NCBI GenBank assembly: GCA_900313005.1
Contig: ONZJ01000002.1
Coordinates: forward strand, 2,707,290 to 2,771,289
DNA length: 64,000 nt
From: Rhodobacteraceae bacterium EL129
GTDB taxonomy: Bacteria; Pseudomonadota; Alphaproteobacteria; Rhodobacterales; Rhodobacteraceae
Direction of reading: 5' to 3'
The notes below the pieces were generated by a model. That model did not search any database and was not told the origin of the DNA. It saw only the letters and a list, made by a program, of their open reading frames with translations. Each line of letters opens with the position of its first letter. Position 1 is the first letter of the stretch. Shown here in pieces: positions 62,106 to 64,000 of the stretch. Position numbers and translations under genes: made by a program.

Positions 62106-62939
62106 ATGCCAAAAGATGCCTCAGAACAATTGCGCACGCCCCCGATCGACGGCGCGTTTTTTGCATCGATGATTTCGCTTGTCGGGTCAGACCGGTTTTT
62201 TGACGCGCTGGCGGATGTTCTGGGCGCTGCATTGCCATTCAAATGGCTTCACATCTTCCATTATTCCAAAGATACAACCCCCGTGGCCTTGAGCAATCAC
62301 CCGCGTGATGTGGCCTATAAACGCGGCTTTGAGAATTATCTGAACTTCACCTATGTCATCAATCCCACCTACCGTGCCTTTCAGCAGGGGGCGCAATCCG
62401 GCGTCTTTCTGATCTCGGATTTCATTCAGGACGGGTATGAGGATGTGATCGGGTCTGCCGATTTTGAAATCCATATCGAAGACAGCGAACCGATTGGCTA
62501 TCGCACCCCCGGCTGGCCGAAAAACATGACGGAGTTCATTGTACTGATCAATCTTCCCAACGGGACAGCGATTGATTTCACCTTTCTGACCGAAATGGAC
62601 GGAACCAGCCACAAGGACCACGAACAGCGGTTGCAGGATTGCTTTGCGGTCCTAAATGCGGTGATGAACAAGCAGTTTGAGATCAACCCCCAAAGCTTTG
62701 AACATCACGCGCGCCCAGGCCAGGAAGAGCGCTTTCAGGACTTTGGCAGCGACACACTGACCGACCGCGAACGCGAAGTGGTTCAGCTGATACTGGTCGG
62801 GCACAACAGCAATTCGATAGCGTTGAAGCTCAGTGTCTCGCTCTCGACGGTCAAAACCCACCGGCGCAATATCTACAGCAAATTGCAGATATCCTCTCAG
62901 GCCGAGCTGTTCAGCCTGTTTTTGTTACATCTGCGATAA
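62106..62939 (+). CDS. LuxR-type transcriptional regulator
   Basis: About 277 residues: an N-terminal ligand-like domain (SLVGSDRFFDALADVLGAALPFKWLHIFHYSK, LNFTYVINPTYRAFQQGAQSGVFLISDFI) and a C-terminal LuxR helix-turn-helix (LTDREREVVQLILVGHNSNSIALKLSVSLSTVKTHRRNIYSKLQI). It lacks a clear acyl-homoserine-lactone pocket by eye. It is divergent from the cysteine desulfurase-like gene with 150 bp between, so it probably controls the amino-acid operon. ATG 62049 is another possible start; neither has a strong ribosome site. Confidence 0.8.
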   Translation: MPKDASEQLRTPPIDGAFFASMISLVGSDRFFDALADVLGAALPFKWLHIFHYSKDTTPVALSNHPRDVAYKRGFENYLNFTYVINPTYRAFQQGAQSGVFLISDFIQDGYEDVIGSADFEIHIEDSEPIGYRTPGWPKNMTEFIVLINLPNGTAIDFTFLTEMDGTSHKDHEQRLQDCFAVLNAVMNKQFEINPQSFEHHARPGQEERFQDFGSDTLTDREREVVQLILVGHNSNSIALKLSVSLSTVKTHRRNIYSKLQISSQAELFSLFLLHLR

Positions 62940-63410
62940 TGGGCGACGGGGCACAGGGCCATTGGGTTCCTGTGGGGAATGGCTGCTCTGCGGACAGAGT
63001 GTGAATTCGCTACTTTTGGGCGGGTAGCTGCTTTGGTTCGCTTAGCGGACCTTCACCATGGATTGCACACAAGTAGCACACTGTCAGCGGAAAAGGCCCC
63101 GGCTCATCGAGACAAACTGTCCATTCCTCCATCGACTTCGTAAGATCCAGTCTAAGCAGAATCTGCTAAACTTCTGAAGAATAACGAAACTCTGCTTTGA
63201 GAATTTTCAGCTTGTAGAATTGAAAAAATGGGAGCGATTGGGGGCTAATTTGTTCATTGAAACTGTGTGAAATACTGAGCTTTCAACCAGGTTTTAGCGG
63301 CAGGATTGGAAGTGCAGTTCCGATTAATTCGGAGAAAACTGACACAGCGCAGATTTTCTATGACGAGTGGGCTTACGTTTAAGGAAATCAGAGCCTCGGG
63401 AGTTTTTACC
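62940..63410. other. Intergenic region upstream of the repeat protein gene
   Basis: About 470 bp without a recognised gene. GCCATT...AATGGC (near 62959-62984) forms a weak stem after the regulator. From about 63150 the sequence becomes AT-richer, as is usual for transferred or strongly promoted genes. A GGGAG ribosome site precedes the ATG at 63411. Confidence 0.45.
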
Positions 63411-64000
63411 ATGAACAACCCATATGGATATGTAAATTACTGGTCGCCCCAAGCCGAAGCCGCGGTGAAATACCTCTGCACGTCAGTCGCTGGCATGGGT
63501 GGCATGCAAGATATGGCCGCGGTGAAATACCTCTGCACTTCGGTGGCCGGCATGGGTGGCATGCAGGATGCGGCCGCGGTGAAATACCTCTGCACCTCGG
63601 TCGCCGGCATGGGTGGCATGCAAGATATGGCCGCGGTGAAATACCTCTGCACGTCAGTCGCTGGCATGGGTGGCATGCAGGATGCGGCCGCGGTGAAATA
63701 CCTCTGCACCTCGGTCGCCGGCATGGGTGGCATGCAGGATGCGGCCGCGGTGAAATACCTCTGCACGTCAGTCGCTGGCATGGGTGGCATGCAGGATGCG
63801 GCCGCGGTGAAATACCTCTGCACCTCGGTGGCCGGCATGGGTGGCATGCAGGATGCGGCCGCGGTGAAATACCTCTGCACCTCGGTGGCCGGCATGGGCG
63901 GCATGCAGGATATGGCCGCGGTGAAGTATCTTTGCACTTCGGTGGCCGGCATGGGTGGCATGCAGGATGCGGCCGCGGTGAAATACCTCTGCACCTCGGT
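63411..64000 (+). CDS. Protein of near-identical 19-residue tandem repeats (3' end outside window)
   Basis: The frame from ATG 63411 is open to the window end. A 16-residue start (MNNPYGYVNYWSPQAE) leads into nine full copies and one partial copy of AAVKYLCTSVAGMGGMQDA, the last residue being Ala or Met. No other position varies, yet codons do differ (ACG/ACT/ACC Thr; GTC/GTG Val; GCT/GCC Ala). Each unit has one Cys, one Lys, one Tyr, three Met or more and a Gly-Gly. There is a ribosome site (GGGAG). No known repeat family was recognised; a structural filament/solenoid, a metal- or redox-active repeat, or a multi-core precursor peptide are all open. Confidence 0.7.
   Translation, partial: MNNPYGYVNYWSPQAEAAVKYLCTSVAGMGGMQDMAAVKYLCTSVAGMGGMQDAAAVKYLCTSVAGMGGMQDMAAVKYLCTSVAGMGGMQDAAAVKYLCTSVAGMGGMQDAAAVKYLCTSVAGMGGMQDAAAVKYLCTSVAGMGGMQDAAAVKYLCTSVAGMGGMQDMAAVKYLCTSVAGMGGMQDAAAVKYLCTS
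63459..64000 (+). repeat. 57-bp tandem repeat array (nine full units plus a partial)
   Basis: Units of exactly 57 bp start at 63459 and recur through 63971, with a partial tenth unit to the window end. The nucleotide differences are mostly synonymous and mix between units (the ACGTCAGTCGCT, ACTTCGGTGGCC and ACCTCGGTCGCC versions recur), typical of unequal crossing-over with selection to keep the protein. Repeats have no unique spacers, so this is not CRISPR. Confidence 0.9.

Noticed and set aside
63437..63994. Minus-strand repeat frame opposite the 19-residue repeat gene (MQRYFTAAASCMPPMPATEV...)
   Set aside because: A 57-bp unit is a multiple of three, so a stop-free unit stays open in any frame. 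The plus frame has a ribosome site, a non-repeat leader and synonymous variation, so the minus frame is a shadow.
63459..64000. CRISPR-like array
   Set aside because: There are no variable spacers between repeats; the whole 57-bp unit is conserved and codes for protein.
1..64000. tRNA or rRNA genes
   Set aside because: No cloverleaf or conserved rRNA segment was recognised by reading; a tRNAscan/Rfam run would be decisive.

Overview
The window reads as chromosomal DNA from an alphaproteobacterium of the Rhodobacterales, most likely the Roseobacter group. This rests on gene content and order rather than on one marker: a DUF484-xerC-phosphatidylcholine synthase run, a PduO-type cobalamin adenosyltransferase next to a small twin-membrane-span protein, Roseobacter-like BKACE/ATC-hydrolase and polar amino-acid ABC loci, and moderately high GC with dense gene packing. 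No rRNA, tRNA or CRISPR array was recognised.

Layout. (1) 1-3.2 kb: the tail of a membrane glycosyltransferase, an RTX calcium-binding repeat protein and an outer-membrane beta-barrel-like protein, probably a surface polysaccharide/secreted protein locus. (2) 3.3-5.6 kb: accessory DNA with two overlapping unknown genes and two decayed copies of a tyrosine-recombinase C-terminus. (3) 5.6-20.4 kb: a compact cluster with an osmC-DUF1127-FMO-flavoprotein operon, a hydrolase-truncated globin-cyclase-histidine kinase operon, a CysK-glutaredoxin fusion with a PLP decarboxylase, a hybrid histidine kinase with its OmpR-type regulator, and an EamA exporter. All four promoter regions carry GTTTCA / GTTTCA-N4-TGAAAC sites repeated at about 31-33 bp, so the cluster looks like one regulon. 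(4) 20.6-22.8 kb: a decay zone with an IS3-type transposase remnant, an 18-codon stump of a response regulator behind an ankyrin gene, and a frameshifted cupin gene. (5) 22.9-44.6 kb: mainly housekeeping genes (priA, transaldolase, DUF484-xerC-pcs, a cinA-like/GNAT/AhpD-like/ompA/ogt operon, sfsA, acyl-CoA dehydrogenase, map, BASS transporter, pduO-type ATR, SDR, SH3 protein, parC, FAD oxidase, P450). (6) 44.7-51.3 kb: lipoprotein, copC-copD, and a phyH gene divergent from a thioesterase-tetR-BKACE-ATC hydrolase operon over a double dyad operator. (7) 51.6-62.9 kb: a Tat-exported MBL-fold hydrolase with a GAF-LuxR regulator, a small gene ending at a terminator, and an eight-gene amino-acid uptake/catabolism operon divergent from a LuxR-type regulator. 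(8) 63.4-64.0 kb: the start of a protein made of near-identical 19-residue repeats that runs off the window.

The two strongest candidates for something undescribed are the cluster at 5.6-20.4 kb, with its own phased operator motif, gas-sensor-like globin/cyclase/kinase operon and cysteine-synthase/decarboxylase chemistry, and the 19-residue repeat protein at the right edge. Neither was matched to a known system by reading alone.
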